The notes under the pieces are model-generated. The model was not told the DNA's origin. It was given only the letters and a program-made list of their open reading frames with translations, and searched no databases. Shown here piece after piece: positions 17,697-26,827 of a DNA stretch of 56,941 bases. A program made the position numbers and the translations under genes. The first letter of the stretch is position 1. Every line of letters begins with the position of its first letter. The stretch is taken from the NCBI GenBank assembly GCA_945878975.1, contig CAMCUM010000014.1:1-56941 (forward strand). Reading direction: 5' to 3'. Source of the stretch: Legionella genomosp. 1 (GTDB lineage Bacteria > Pseudomonadota > Gammaproteobacteria > Legionellales > Legionellaceae).

Positions 17697-18284
17697 ATGG
17701 GATGGTTTAAACGGTTTAAAATTCGCAGGTTGCAAAAGCAATTAAAAGTGATCAGTGCTTCGCGATTAAATCATACCTCGTCTAAGGAAGATTTACACAA
17801 GGAAATAGCTCTGTATTTTACCTTGGCCAAATTGTATGAATCTACGCAGGGTGAAAAGAAGCATCCTTTCGGACGCGAGCAAGCTTTGGCTTGCTATCGA
17901 GCGGCAGCAGCATTGGACGATGCACCAGCACAGTTTATAGTGGGTCAAAAACTATTAGACGAAGCACGCATGCGTGACGAACTACAATTAAGTGGCTTAT
18001 TCGCATCAGAAGCAAACGCGACTTACTGTAAAATGTTATATCATGATGCCCATGAATTTTTTCTGGCTGCAGAAAGGCATCAACATATCAAAGCGAAGCG
18101 AATACGCGGATTATGCTACATCAATGGTTGGGGTGTGCCGGTGGATAAAGATGTCGGCTTTGATTTGGTGGTTGCTAGTATCGAACAAGAAAATTCTTGG
18201 GACAGAGTTCAAAAGATTTTTGCTGAATTAGGGATCAACCAATCTTCCTTTTTTTCAGAATTGTTTCAACATCGGAAGAAATAA
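17697..18284 (+). CDS. Sel1-like/TPR-like repeat protein
   Basis: This 195-residue soluble protein has a basic N-terminus and helix pairs that resemble Sel1-like repeats: REQALACYRAAAALDDAPAQFIVGQKLL, and HIKAKRIRGLCYINGWGVPVDKDVGFDLVVAS, where GLCYINGWGVPVD is the typical turn. Sel1-like repeats mediate protein interactions and are frequent in Legionella and Coxiella. It follows the membrane protein by 11 bases. Its 3' end overlaps the convergent pilD gene by 30 bases. The fold is moderately supported; the target is unknown. Confidence 0.65.
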   Translation: MGWFKRFKIRRLQKQLKVISASRLNHTSSKEDLHKEIALYFTLAKLYESTQGEKKHPFGREQALACYRAAAALDDAPAQFIVGQKLLDEARMRDELQLSGLFASEANATYCKMLYHDAHEFFLAAERHQHIKAKRIRGLCYINGWGVPVDKDVGFDLVVASIEQENSWDRVQKIFAELGINQSSFFSELFQHRKK

Positions 18285-19082
18285 ATAACTTAATCCTGCA
18301 ATGCAGAGATAGGGGCCAAAAGGAATCGTGTGGTGGCGATTTTTTTTATGGTGCCATAAATAGAGCGATCCTATGATAATTCCGAGCACGCATGCCACCA
18401 ATAAAATCGGCGTGAGCGCGGTCCATCCGAACCAAGCAGCAAAGGCCGCAAATAGCTTGAAGTCTCCATTTCCCATGCCAATTTTTCCTGTGCAAAGATA
18501 GAATAATTTGATGATCAGCCACAAGATTAAATAAGCGCTAGCAGCTGACCAGACCGCATTGGTTAATGAGCAAAATACTGTTTGAGTATTAATCAACAAC
18601 CCTAACCACAGCAAACTGTAAGTGAGCGTGTCAGGTAACAGTTGATGTTCTAGATCAATCATCGTTAACGCAATGCAAATCCAAATAAACGGTAAGACGG
18701 CGACTAAGATCAGATGGTATCCAAAAACATACACAGCAATTAAGGATAGGAGGAGTGTGCTCGCTTCTACGAATGGATAGCGCCACGCAATGGCGTGACG
18801 GCAGTGATGGCAGCGACCGCGCAATAACAGATAAGAAAGCAAGGGAATATTATGATAAATAGGGATGGTTTTTTTACAATGCACACAATGCGATCTTGGT
18901 AAAAATAAATTAAATGGCGAAGATGATTGCGTTTGGGAATCGTGGGTTTCAGCTTGCATCAATATGATCGGTAATCGATAGATCAGCATAGATAACACAG
19001 AGCCGACTAGTAAAGCGGCGAGGCTATACAAGATAAGACAGGCGATAGGATAAGTATCTAGGAACAATTGAAGGGTTCTCAT
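18255..19082 (-). CDS. pilD: Type IV prepilin leader peptidase/N-methyltransferase
   Basis: PilD cleaves and N-methylates type IV prepilins and type II pseudopilins in the inner membrane. The 275-residue polytopic protein has the cytoplasmic zinc loop with two CxxC pairs (CVHCKKTI and CHHCRHAI), the first catalytic Asp in MIDLEHQLLPD and the GxGD-type motif in GMGNGDFKLF. The length fits PilD. AGGAG lies 8 bases upstream of ATG 19082. It is the last gene of pilB-pilC-pilD. A short dispersed repeat sits in the 39-base pilC-pilD gap. Its tail overlaps the convergent Sel1-like gene. Confidence 0.95.
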   Translation of the reverse strand: MRTLQLFLDTYPIACLILYSLAALLVGSVLSMLIYRLPIILMQAETHDSQTQSSSPFNLFLPRSHCVHCKKTIPIYHNIPLLSYLLLRGRCHHCRHAIAWRYPFVEASTLLLSLIAVYVFGYHLILVAVLPFIWICIALTMIDLEHQLLPDTLTYSLLWLGLLINTQTVFCSLTNAVWSAASAYLILWLIIKLFYLCTGKIGMGNGDFKLFAAFAAWFGWTALTPILLVACVLGIIIGSLYLWHHKKNRHHTIPFGPYLCIAGLSYLFLPMLKQF

Positions 19083-19096
19083 AGCAAAGCTCCTAA

Positions 19097-19116
19097 AACC
19101 CCAGTTCGGAGTTATT
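19097..19116 (-). repeat. 20-nt 3'-end element, copy 1 (after pilC)
   Basis: Minus-strand reading is AATAACTCCGAACTGGGGTT, identical to 25090-25109 (minus) and 40878-40897 (plus). It lies 5 bases after the pilC stop codon, in the sense orientation. As RNA it can fold AACUCC against GGGGUU with a 5-base loop. Confidence 0.8.
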
Positions 19117-19121
19117 AAAGA

Positions 19122-20360
19122 TTATGACAGTGATCCTAATTGAATCATAGGCAAGTACATACAGAGGATCAACCCCCCTACGATCAAACCTAGCACGACC
19201 ATCAATGCGGGCTCGATACAACGACTTAGCCGTTGTATGGAATCCTCGACTGTCTGCGTATAATAATGGGCTAGGTCATTGAGGAGAATAGGTAATGTAC
19301 CTGATTCTTCTCCCAGACTCAGGATTTGTACTACCAACTCAGGAAAGATTTTGGTTTGGAGTATGGCAGATCGTAGACTATCTCCTTGTTGTACTGAGCG
19401 CTGCATCTGTAAAAAAGCTTGTTTGTAACAAAAATTACCCGTTATCAACGCAACCCATTGTAGTCCATCCGGTAAGGGAAGGCTAGCTTGTTGCGTCATG
19501 GCCAAGGCTTGGAAAGCCCGTGCCAAATACAAAGATTGGCATAAGATCCCTGTGCCGGGGATAACCAATACCCATTTGTCTATTCTTCTTTGCAGAGCAA
19601 CAACGTGCTGATAAGCATTTTTTAAATACAGAATACTCACGATACTTATGCACGAGAGGTAGGCGCCATACGTTTTGACCCAAGCTGCAAAGCCGATGAG
19701 CAAGGCAGTACTCCAGGGCAAAGGTTGATGCGCATGTTGAAAAAATGTTTGTAATTGCGGTACCACGGTGAGTAACAAATATACGGTCACGATCCCTGCT
19801 AACACAATGACTGTGCAAGGATACATTAAGATTGTTTTGAGTTGTTGTTTGAGACTGTGATGCTTATTTCTGTGCATCACGATTTGTTCCATAATGTGAC
19901 TTAAATTATCAGTGCGTTCCCCTAAATGAACCAGAGCGCAGATCAAAGGATCAAACCAACGTGGATGGTGCTGCAACGCTTCGGTAAAGCTTGTTCCGGA
20001 GGCTAGATCGCGTTGAATCTGGCTCAGTAAGTGCAATAGGGTAGGATGCGTTTGACAAGATAATAAAATATGCAACGCTTGAATCAATGTGATACGGGTT
20101 TGCATGATACGGGCTAATTGTTGCAACATCAGGGTAATATCATGTTGGCGTAATGGGCTTGACCAGCGAAATCGTGAGGAAATAGATTTTACAATCACAG
20201 TTTGAGCGCGCAATGCATGTTTTGCTGCGGCCCGGTTGCTTGCTGTGATATGACCTGATTGGGTTTCTCCTAATGGGGTCAACCCGGTCCAATGAAATAA
20301 GCGTTCAGCTGGATAGATCCTTTCAATCTGGTGCTTAAGTATGCGCATGAATTTCTTCAT
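19122..20360 (-). CDS. pilC: Type IV pilus inner-membrane platform protein PilC
   Basis: PilC is the inner-membrane platform for pilus assembly. The 412-residue protein has two GspF/PilC repeats. The first covers LRQHDITLMLQQLARIMQTRITLIQAL through LVHLGERTDNLSHIMEQI and a membrane helix. The second covers LARAFQALAMTQQASLPLPDGLQW through LSLGEESGTLPILLNDLAHYY and the final helix MVVLGLIVGGLILCMYLPM. ATG 20360 is preceded by GAGAGGAG and overlaps pilB by 26 bases, so translation is probably coupled. Confidence 0.95.
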   Translation of the reverse strand: MKKFMRILKHQIERIYPAERLFHWTGLTPLGETQSGHITASNRAAAKHALRAQTVIVKSISSRFRWSSPLRQHDITLMLQQLARIMQTRITLIQALHILLSCQTHPTLLHLLSQIQRDLASGTSFTEALQHHPRWFDPLICALVHLGERTDNLSHIMEQIVMHRNKHHSLKQQLKTILMYPCTVIVLAGIVTVYLLLTVVPQLQTFFQHAHQPLPWSTALLIGFAAWVKTYGAYLSCISIVSILYLKNAYQHVVALQRRIDKWVLVIPGTGILCQSLYLARAFQALAMTQQASLPLPDGLQWVALITGNFCYKQAFLQMQRSVQQGDSLRSAILQTKIFPELVVQILSLGEESGTLPILLNDLAHYYTQTVEDSIQRLSRCIEPALMVVLGLIVGGLILCMYLPMIQLGSLS

Positions 20361-22002
20361 CAGTGGTCACTCCTCTCATAATTTGCAGGATGCCAGCTTG
20401 GCGCAGACTGAGCATGCCTTCTTGTGCCGCTTGTAGGGCAATACTGGTACTAGATACTTTGGGTTGCATGAAGATGTTTTGGAGTGCTTCTGAGATAGGC
20501 ATGACTTCAAAAATGGCTTTTCTGCCTTGGTATCCTTGGTGACAACGGTGACAACCTTGGGCTTGATAACTGATCTCAGCATACTGACTGACGCCAGGAA
20601 TTTTGCAATGGGGGCACAGGATACGAATCAAACGCTGTGCGATGATGAGGATGAGGTTGGATAGCAAAAATGGCGGAATGCCTAGTTGTTTCAGACGTAT
20701 CAGAGTTTGTACACAATTTTGCGTATGGAGTGTTGATAAGACCAAATGACCAGTATGAGCTGCCTTCATGGCCATATCAGCCGTTTCATAATCTCGGATC
20801 TCACCCAGCATAATGATATCAGGATCTTGACGTAAAAAAGCGCGTAATACCTCAGCGAATCCTAATCCTATATTAGGATTGATTTGGACTTGGTTGATCC
20901 CAGATAGCTTGATTTCAACCGGATCCTCAATCGTGGATATGTTTTTATTCCCTGTATTGAGGTGGTTTAAAGCAGCATACAAGGTCAGGGTTTTGCCACT
21001 GCCAGTGGGACCAGTGACTAAAATGAGACCGTGAGGTCGTTGAATGGCTTGTAAGACGCAATTTTTATCGCGTTCTGACAAGTCTAAATGCTCGATCTGT
21101 GGGTGACGTATGTGAGCATTTAAGAAACGAATCACCACCTTTTCTCCATAGATAGTGGGGCAAGTATTGATACGACAATCAATATCAGCCTGTTTTGCTA
21201 CAACACTAGGCTGAACGCGGTGCCCAGCATTGAAACTGAAGCGTCCGTCTTGTGGTAAACGGTGCTCTGTAATATTCAGATTTGCCATGATTTTTAAACG
21301 CGAGACAATCCTAGGCGCTAGGATGGGGGTGGGGCGGGTTAGTTCATATAATTTGCCATCATGTCGATAGCGGATCCGATAATGATCAGCATAAGGTTCC
21401 AAATGCAAATCTGTGGCGCTGCGCGCGATGGCTTGCTGTAATAGGCGTTGCACAAATAGGACAATGGGTCCTTCCTCACTGAGATCTGGTTGCGGATGGG
21501 ATGGTCCGGGTAATGCTTGTAGGATCGGGGCTTGGTTATGTAAATAATGCGTGAGTCCTTGTTGATCGGTATGGCGCAGTACTTCTTCGAGCAGGATGCT
21601 GAGCTGTGTACTGGAAGCGATATGGACTTGGATCGGGCATTGCGTTAAGAACTGTATTTCCTTTAAAGCAATGGGGTGGTTGGGATCATCAATTGCTAAA
21701 GCGAGTTGTTGGTTTTGGTAATGGATAGGTAAGACATGATGACGACGTAATAAAGTGGGGGTGAGGAATCGTTTCGGCAAATGCTGTATAGCCAGATCAT
21801 CGAGATCAATCCAGGGGAAACCGAAATGTTCTGCCAGTAATTGGGCGACCATTTTGGGACAAAGTTGTGCTTGAGAAAGCAAATAAGGTAATAGACGTTG
21901 GGCACGAGCTTCTGCTTCTTGCTGGTATTGCCAAGCCAGATCTAAAGACAAAAAATTTTTTTGTACCAACAGCAGAGCGGTTGGATTAAGACGATCATCC
22001 AT
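20335..22002 (-). CDS. pilB: Type IV pilus extension ATPase PilB
   Basis: PilB is the hexameric ATPase that drives pilin polymerisation. The N-terminal MshE/GspE-N domain comes first (HFGFPWIDLDDLAIQHLP). The ATPase core has Walker A GPTGSGKT (about 331-338), the Asp box IEDPVE, Walker B IIMLGEIRD, and the His box HTGHLVLSTLHT. A C-terminal tetracysteine zinc motif follows (CPHC, then CHRC). I use ATG 22002 (555 residues); the frame is open upstream to a GTG at 22065, but that lies in a strong hairpin and encodes an atypical N-terminus. No pilin gene is adjacent. Confidence 0.93.
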   Translation of the reverse strand: MDDRLNPTALLLVQKNFLSLDLAWQYQQEAEARAQRLLPYLLSQAQLCPKMVAQLLAEHFGFPWIDLDDLAIQHLPKRFLTPTLLRRHHVLPIHYQNQQLALAIDDPNHPIALKEIQFLTQCPIQVHIASSTQLSILLEEVLRHTDQQGLTHYLHNQAPILQALPGPSHPQPDLSEEGPIVLFVQRLLQQAIARSATDLHLEPYADHYRIRYRHDGKLYELTRPTPILAPRIVSRLKIMANLNITEHRLPQDGRFSFNAGHRVQPSVVAKQADIDCRINTCPTIYGEKVVIRFLNAHIRHPQIEHLDLSERDKNCVLQAIQRPHGLILVTGPTGSGKTLTLYAALNHLNTGNKNISTIEDPVEIKLSGINQVQINPNIGLGFAEVLRAFLRQDPDIIMLGEIRDYETADMAMKAAHTGHLVLSTLHTQNCVQTLIRLKQLGIPPFLLSNLILIIAQRLIRILCPHCKIPGVSQYAEISYQAQGCHRCHQGYQGRKAIFEVMPISEALQNIFMQPKVSSTSIALQAAQEGMLSLRQAGILQIMRGVTTDEEIHAHT

Positions 22003-22051
22003 GAGTGTTTGGAGGGGTAAGCTTCCATGATGGCTAGTGTAATGCAAGGGA

Positions 22052-22095
22052 TATATACTTGTCACTAACGAAAACGCATTAGCGACAAGTATATA
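22052..22095. repeat. Strong hairpin between pilB and the coiled-coil gene
   Basis: A 12-bp perfect stem (TATATACTTGTC / GACAAGTATATA) continues inward, after one mismatch, with CTAA/TTAG and CG/CG around an AAAA loop. It occupies the divergent promoter region of pilB and the gene at 22163. It could be an operator, an mRNA leader structure or a miniature element. The upstream GTG alternative start of pilB falls inside it. Confidence 0.6.
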
Positions 22096-22162
22096 AGAGG
22101 TGTTGAGAAAATTTTTAGTTCTTGCTAAGGTGTAATGATGTGATCATTGGGAGATTATCATA

Positions 22163-22525
22163 ATGGATTATGTTAAGAGTTGGGTGATGCTGGGTGCAGT
22201 GGGATTGATTAGTAGTTACAGTGCCTATGCAGAAGATAATACGACCAAACAGATCACGCAATTAAATAGCCAGATTCAAAGCCAAATGCAAAAACAAACA
22301 GAAAGTCGTGCTAAAGAAATGAAGGACTTTAATACCAAAAGTCAATTGCAATTAAAGAAGATCAACGACACCCTGGATCAAAAGATCATTGGCGTGAATA
22401 AAGATCTTCAAGATAAATTGAAACAAGTCAATGATACATTGCTGGGTCAATTAAAGCAGGTGCAAACTGATGTGAAAGCATGTATGAGCCAATGCCAGGG
22501 TTCAGCACCAAAGGGTAAGCCTTAA
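22163..22525 (+). CDS. Small exported coiled-coil protein
   Basis: The 120-residue product starts with a signal peptide (DYVKSWVMLGAVGLISSYSAYA, cleavage probably after AYA). Most of the remainder is a Gln/Lys/Asn-rich heptad-patterned coiled coil (TKQITQLNSQIQSQMQKQ ... LKKINDTLDQKIIGVNKDLQDKLKQV). It ends in a short tail with a Cys pair (CMSQC) and Lys/Gly residues. GGGAG lies upstream of ATG 22163. It is probably periplasmic and oligomeric; no defined family. It is divergent from pilB and lies 31 bases before the large orphan gene, possibly the same transcript. Confidence 0.7.
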   Translation: MDYVKSWVMLGAVGLISSYSAYAEDNTTKQITQLNSQIQSQMQKQTESRAKEMKDFNTKSQLQLKKINDTLDQKIIGVNKDLQDKLKQVNDTLLGQLKQVQTDVKACMSQCQGSAPKGKP

Positions 22526-22556
22526 TTGAGCATGATTCGTTATAGGAGATTGTTGC

Positions 22557-25091
22557 GTGAGACCCACAGCGCAATTTGAGCATCAATTACCATTATTGTT
22601 TGCCGATGATCATGCGGTAGCCCAGCTGCTTACAGAGCGCTTTTTGCTCCAAAATCGTTATCATTATGATAAGAAAGCGCAGCATTTTAAATGCAGGAGC
22701 AAAAAAAAGTTTGATTTTTATGCTGAAAACAGACCTGAAAAAGATTTTTATGCCTTGTTGAACCCTGGTCCTCCCAAACGAAATTTGGCTCAGTACTTAT
22801 CTGAGTCGGATTTGGTGAAATATTATTTGATATATTGCTGGGCTGCGGAGTTTGCGCAACAAAACAAATGGGATGCTGCATGGCAGGCCTCTTTTAAAAC
22901 AGCTATGCAGGAACAAATTTGTCAAAAATCAAAACAATATTTGGATAACGTGATCCGCGATCATCAAGATATCTGCTCGGTCCATAAGAACAAATTGTTT
23001 GGTTTTTTAATGAAGCGAATTGCACAAATACCTTCTTTAGCGCAAAGAGTCCAGTATTATCAGCAATTGACGGAGCAAGTAGCGCAAAAACATTTTCATC
23101 ATGATAATACGAAGCAACATGTGTTTTGCAAATATACCGAGGCCGTCACACGCTATGAATATGAATTGTTGCTGCAAGAACTCAACGAAGCCGTACAGCC
23201 CATTCTGTACTACCCAAGATCTGCGCAACAGCAGGCCAATTTATGTGAATATGGTCGACATTGTTTTTTTCGGGATAGAGATACGAAAGATTTGAAATAT
23301 ATCAATAGCATGGGCACGATTTTTACGTTACCAGATACTTTGTTGCTGGCAAAAAATGCACATAAAATCCAGGCAAATGGAAACAAATGGATGTTAGAGT
23401 ATCAGCCTTTAAATACGCCGAATAAACGCGATCATTTCTTAGTAGATCGGATGCATTCTGCTGATTTTGGTACAGCGTTTCGAGTAGATTCGAGCATGAT
23501 GCATACATTGGTCCCAAAAGGCTTGCCAGAAGATCCTATTATTAAGCACGCTGAGAAAACCTTAAAAAAAACCAAACAATATTACCAAACCTTACAACGC
23601 GGCATCGCCTTATTCAACCCAGATCATTTGCTTGCTTTTCAACATCGTATGGCAGGGCTCATTCAAGTGAAAGAAATGTTGCAAAATAAGCCCACGCGAG
23701 AAATTCGTCAAACGAAAGTTCGACCTATTGCAACAGATTTTATGGGGCGAGGCCGTAATACATATGTGTTTTTTACGGATCCTAGTCATTCTGAGCACAC
23801 GGAATTGTGGCATGTTGATCGTTCTGAGGATACACCTGTCTTCACGCAATTTCCTATGCAAGACGAGCAGGCTACAAGGATTCGTAATCTGTTTGATGGG
23901 GCGAGGTCTTCTAATGTCGTCATGCTTGAAGAAGATGCGTATAAATGGTATCAATTTGGTCGACACGCACAACGGAGAAATATCATCGATTCCGATAGTG
24001 CCATGCTGAGGTTAGCCCCCGATGTTGCCAAACGTATTCCAGAACTTGTGTTGTCCGATATGCCGATCTATCAACATTTTACAAGTGATTGGACTTATTA
24101 TGAAACCTCTAACGAACTCATGGATGTGTTAGAAAACACTGAAAAGACGCGTGATAATAAGCGCATGATAGCGCGCTGTCATACCATTCATCAACAGCTG
24201 AACCTCATAGAACAAGATAGATTAAAAGTATTTCCGGACTCACGCGGAATCGTGCCGCCAGATAAACGCCAAGAGATTATGCGGATGATGATCGCTTTGG
24301 TGAAAGATAAAAACTCGGCTGAAGCGCAGCATTATTTTCGGACCAAGCATCGCGTCTATCATGTCGCATTGCAAGCAGATCAGTCATTGGATGAGTATGA
24401 ACCGTCTAGTTTTGTTTGGGATGACCACCAAACACTATGGTATCTGGACGAGCATAGGCATAAAAAAGAAGTGCTTATGACCGATAGTATTCGTCGTAAA
24501 CTTCAGGATATCGCAGCGAAAGCTGGCGAGAATGCGCAATATATTTCTGCCAATGATGTGTTTGAACTGATGACACGGCCAAGGTTGTTTTATTATTATT
24601 GCAATATTCCGGTATGTTTAGATCTTCGATGGTTCGATTATTCGTATTTTATACCGCTTCAGTTTGATCGTAGCAAAGGGTTGCATACGGGCACGGCACA
24701 AGAAATGCTACGTGCTATCCATGAGCATAAATTATCCGCTTCTGTACTATTGTACAAATTCGGTGAGGTACTCATTATGGAAGTGATCCCTATTATATTG
24801 GCTCAGCTTGGCATTATGGATTTCCCATATTATCTTTTCAGTAAAATAGAATCTGCCATTATTTTTTGGGTGTTTCTGGTATGGAATGTTCAATATACTT
24901 ATGAATATATACGCTTTACTTTGTTGATGAATGATTTGGTGCATCCTGAGCTGAATCAATTGGACAACATGCTACAAGAATTAAACAACGATGTCAGCAA
25001 ACTTCATGATCTAGAGCAGGGGCTCGTGCCCGAGGATAGTGGCGTAGATGATTTACCCTCACCGGTTGCTTATCTGTCTTATCTTAAGTAA
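22557..25091 (+). CDS. Large orphan protein with C-terminal hydrophobic helices (candidate effector)
   Basis: The GTG start at 22557 has AGGAG 8 bases upstream and gives 844 residues. The sequence is rich in His, Gln, Tyr and charged residues and has no signal peptide or recognisable enzymatic motif. Residues about 735-785 contain a hydrophobic stretch (EVIPIILAQLGIMDFPYYLF, then AIIFWVFLVWNVQYTYEYIRF) likely to form two membrane-associated helices. The C-terminal 50 residues are acidic (LVPEDSGVDDLPSP). Orphan size, lack of export signal and acidic tail fit a translocated effector, but there is no direct evidence. It is convergent with the next gene across a 13-base gap containing a dispersed 20-nt repeat. 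Confidence 0.65.
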   Translation: MRPTAQFEHQLPLLFADDHAVAQLLTERFLLQNRYHYDKKAQHFKCRSKKKFDFYAENRPEKDFYALLNPGPPKRNLAQYLSESDLVKYYLIYCWAAEFAQQNKWDAAWQASFKTAMQEQICQKSKQYLDNVIRDHQDICSVHKNKLFGFLMKRIAQIPSLAQRVQYYQQLTEQVAQKHFHHDNTKQHVFCKYTEAVTRYEYELLLQELNEAVQPILYYPRSAQQQANLCEYGRHCFFRDRDTKDLKYINSMGTIFTLPDTLLLAKNAHKIQANGNKWMLEYQPLNTPNKRDHFLVDRMHSADFGTAFRVDSSMMHTLVPKGLPEDPIIKHAEKTLKKTKQYYQTLQRGIALFNPDHLLAFQHRMAGLIQVKEMLQNKPTREIRQTKVRPIATDFMGRGRNTYVFFTDPSHSEHTELWHVDRSEDTPVFTQFPMQDEQATRIRNLFDGARSSNVVMLEEDAYKWYQFGRHAQRRNIIDSDSAMLRLAPDVAKRIPELVLSDMPIYQHFTSDWTYYETSNELMDVLENTEKTRDNKRMIARCHTIHQQLNLIEQDRLKVFPDSRGIVPPDKRQEIMRMMIALVKDKNSAEAQHYFRTKHRVYHVALQADQSLDEYEPSSFVWDDHQTLWYLDEHRHKKEVLMTDSIRRKLQDIAAKAGENAQYISANDVFELMTRPRLFYYYCNIPVCLDLRWFDYSYFIPLQFDRSKGLHTGTAQEMLRAIHEHKLSASVLLYKFGEVLIMEVIPIILAQLGIMDFPYYLFSKIESAIIFWVFLVWNVQYTYEYIRFTLLMNDLVHPELNQLDNMLQELNNDVSKLHDLEQGLVPEDSGVDDLPSPVAYLSYLK

Positions 25092-25109
25092 CCCCAGTTC
25101 GGAGTTATT
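25090..25109 (-). repeat. 20-nt 3'-end element, copy 2
   Basis: Minus-strand reading AATAACTCCGAACTGGGGTT is identical to the copies at 19097-19116 and 40878-40897. Its TAA is the stop codon of the minus-strand gene at 25105-25422. It also overlaps the stop codon of the convergent 844-residue gene. Confidence 0.8.
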
Positions 25110-25422
25110 CATGTGACATTTGACAGAAGGTATGAGCAGCATGATGATGCGCAGCTTTTTCTGACTCTGATGTGTCGGGATGAATAAAGTGTTGGTGAAT
25201 AATGTGCAAGCCTTCAAGAATCTCAGTTTTGTAGGTATAGGTTGTGTAAGGACCAATTTGTGAATTCATTGCGCGTGCGAATGCTTCGCGTGTATCTGCG
25301 CTTAAATAAGTTTGAGTCAGATTTATCAGATCTGATAATGCGGTATTATTTATTGCAATACCGTGACTCTCCAGTCTTGGACGGGGTTTTTTATACACTA
25401 TTTTGATATTAATACTTGGCAT
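25105..25422 (-). CDS. Hypothetical 105-residue protein
   Basis: A small soluble protein with a basic start (PSINIKIVYKKPRPRLE), a helical middle (LSDLINLTQTYLSADTREAFARAMNSQIG) and a His-rich C-terminus (EGLHIIHQHFIHP ... AAHHHAAHTFCQ) that could bind a metal. There is no clear ribosome site and no family is recognised. The stop codon lies inside a 20-nt repeat shared with two other genes in this window. The Asn/Thr/Lys-rich composition resembles the other orphan genes here. Confidence 0.5.
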   Translation of the reverse strand: MPSINIKIVYKKPRPRLESHGIAINNTALSDLINLTQTYLSADTREAFARAMNSQIGPYTTYTYKTEILEGLHIIHQHFIHPDTSESEKAAHHHAAHTFCQMSHE

Positions 25423-25588
25423 AGTGTTTTTTATTTGTTATTAATGATTGCAATATTAACATGATGTCTGATTTTATTCAATTGTCATGTGCGGAGATTT
25501 TGACAGGTCTCGAGCACCGTTTCACTAAAGTTTTAATTAGCGCTGTCGTTATATCCATCACGGTACGCAACGTGAGAAGGGATAGTTC

Positions 25589-26356
25589 ATGAGTCATCTA
25601 ATAAATAATGATTACCAACGTGTTGCTTTGGTGTCGGGCGGCATGGGTGGCATTGGTACAGCAATATGCCAAGCTTTGGCAAAATCTGGTCATAAAGTTG
25701 TGACCACCTATCATAAAAGTGGCGATCATGCGCATGCGGAACGTTGGCAAGGAGATCAAAAGAATGAGGGATTTGATATTGATAAAATTCATGTCGATAT
25801 TTCAGATCCGACAGCATGTCAAGACGCCATCAGTGAATTGTTACAGCGTTATGTCAAAATTGATATTTTAGTCAATAATGCTGGGATTACGAGAGATAAA
25901 TTGTGTCACAAAATGGCGGTTGACGATTGGCAACAAGTCATTGGTGTGAATTTAAGTAGTGTTTTTTATTTAACCAAGCCCGTTTTAGATTCTATGATGC
26001 AGCACTCCTATGGGCGTATCATTAACATTTCTTCTATCAATGCGCAAAAAGGTCAACGTGGTCAAGTGAATTACGCTGCAGCGAAAGCTGGGATGCATGG
26101 ATTTACCAAATCATTAGCACAAGAGGTCGCCAATAAACATATCACAGTGAATACCATTTCGCCGGGATATATTAATACCTCGATGGTGATGTCTGTTAAG
26201 GAAGAGGTACGAGAGCAAATTATTGCGCAAATCCCTGTAGGTCGTTTGGGTGAGCCAGACGAAGTTGCCCGTGTCGTCGCTTTTTTAGCGGAGGATGCGT
26301 CGGCATTTATTACAGGATCAAATATAGCGGTCAATGGTGGGCAGCACGTATCCTAG
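25589..26356 (+). CDS. phaB: Short-chain dehydrogenase, acetoacetyl-CoA reductase type
   Basis: The 255-residue Rossmann-fold SDR has the cofactor motif GGMGGIGTAI (about 17-26), NNAG (about 93-96), the catalytic Ser in IINISSINAQKGQRGQ and YAAAK with the catalytic Tyr and Lys. ITRDKLCHKMAVDDWQQVIGVNLSSVF and VNTISPGYINTSMV match PhaB-type acetoacetyl-CoA reductases, which supply (R)-3-hydroxybutyryl-CoA for polyhydroxybutyrate storage. The related FabG is less likely from these motifs. GAAGGGA precedes the ATG. It is a single gene ending in a strong terminator; no phaA or phaC is adjacent. Confidence 0.85.
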   Translation: MSHLINNDYQRVALVSGGMGGIGTAICQALAKSGHKVVTTYHKSGDHAHAERWQGDQKNEGFDIDKIHVDISDPTACQDAISELLQRYVKIDILVNNAGITRDKLCHKMAVDDWQQVIGVNLSSVFYLTKPVLDSMMQHSYGRIINISSINAQKGQRGQVNYAAAKAGMHGFTKSLAQEVANKHITVNTISPGYINTSMVMSVKEEVREQIIAQIPVGRLGEPDEVARVVAFLAEDASAFITGSNIAVNGGQHVS

Positions 26357-26396
26357 GAAGTGACGCGGCAAATTGAAACATCGAGTATAAAATAAA

Positions 26397-26432
26397 AAAC
26401 CCAGATATTATAAAAAAGTCTGGGTTTCTTTA
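26397..26432. terminator. Bidirectional intrinsic terminator
   Basis: A 9-bp perfect stem (AAACCCAGA / TCTGGGTTT) with a 13-base loop is followed by TTTCTTT on the plus strand. On the minus strand it is followed by TTTTTTATTTTAT. It therefore serves both the SDR gene on the plus strand and the convergent cold-shock gene on the minus strand. Confidence 0.85.
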
Positions 26433-26502
26433 TGGTATGTTACTATGATGTTTTTTTATAACAAAACAGTAACAAGTCCTGCTTTACTAAAATAGAAGCT
26501 AA

Positions 26503-26724
26503 CTAAACTAGTTCAACTTCTTCAGCTTGAGGACCTTTTTGACCTTGTGTTGATATGAATTTCACTTTCGCGCCTTCAGCCAAGGTTTTGAAACCATTGC
26601 CTTGAATTGCACTGAAGTGAACAAAGTGATCTTTTCCATCTGTATCTGACTGAATGAAACCAAAGCCTTTAGCTTCGTTAAACCACTTGACTGTACCGGT
26701 AACCTTTTGACCTTTATCTGACAT
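26503..26724 (-). CDS. csp: Cold-shock domain protein (CspA family)
   Basis: This 73-residue OB-fold protein binds single-stranded RNA and DNA and acts as an RNA chaperone and transcription antiterminator. It has the RNP1 motif KGFGFIQ and RNP2 motif HFVHFSAI, with [10 protein letters not shown] at the N-terminus, all canonical CspA features. AAGGTAAAAAAGAA before the ATG is a good ribosome site. The gene is monocistronic and ends at the bidirectional terminator. About 100 bases upstream there is room for the long 5' UTR typical of csp genes. A second, more divergent cold-shock gene is at 46349-46558. Confidence 0.95.
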   Translation of the reverse strand: MSDKGQKVTGTVKWFNEAKGFGFIQSDTDGKDHFVHFSAIQGNGFKTLAEGAKVKFISTQGQKGPQAEEVELV

Positions 26725-26827
26725 TTCTTTTTTACCTTAATGAACTGGAAAACCATTTTAACACCATCAGAAGATCTTTGCCAAGCTTTTTCTAGAAGCT
26801 GATGAAAATTTTTCTGTATTGATATGT

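Noticed and set aside
20335-22065. Longer pilB with GTG start at 22065
   Set aside because: The start lies inside a strong hairpin and the extra 21 residues are atypical; ATG 22002 gives a normal N-terminus.
26725-26827. Riboswitch or thermosensor leader of csp
   Set aside because: A long leader is plausible by family, but I cannot see a defined fold by eye.
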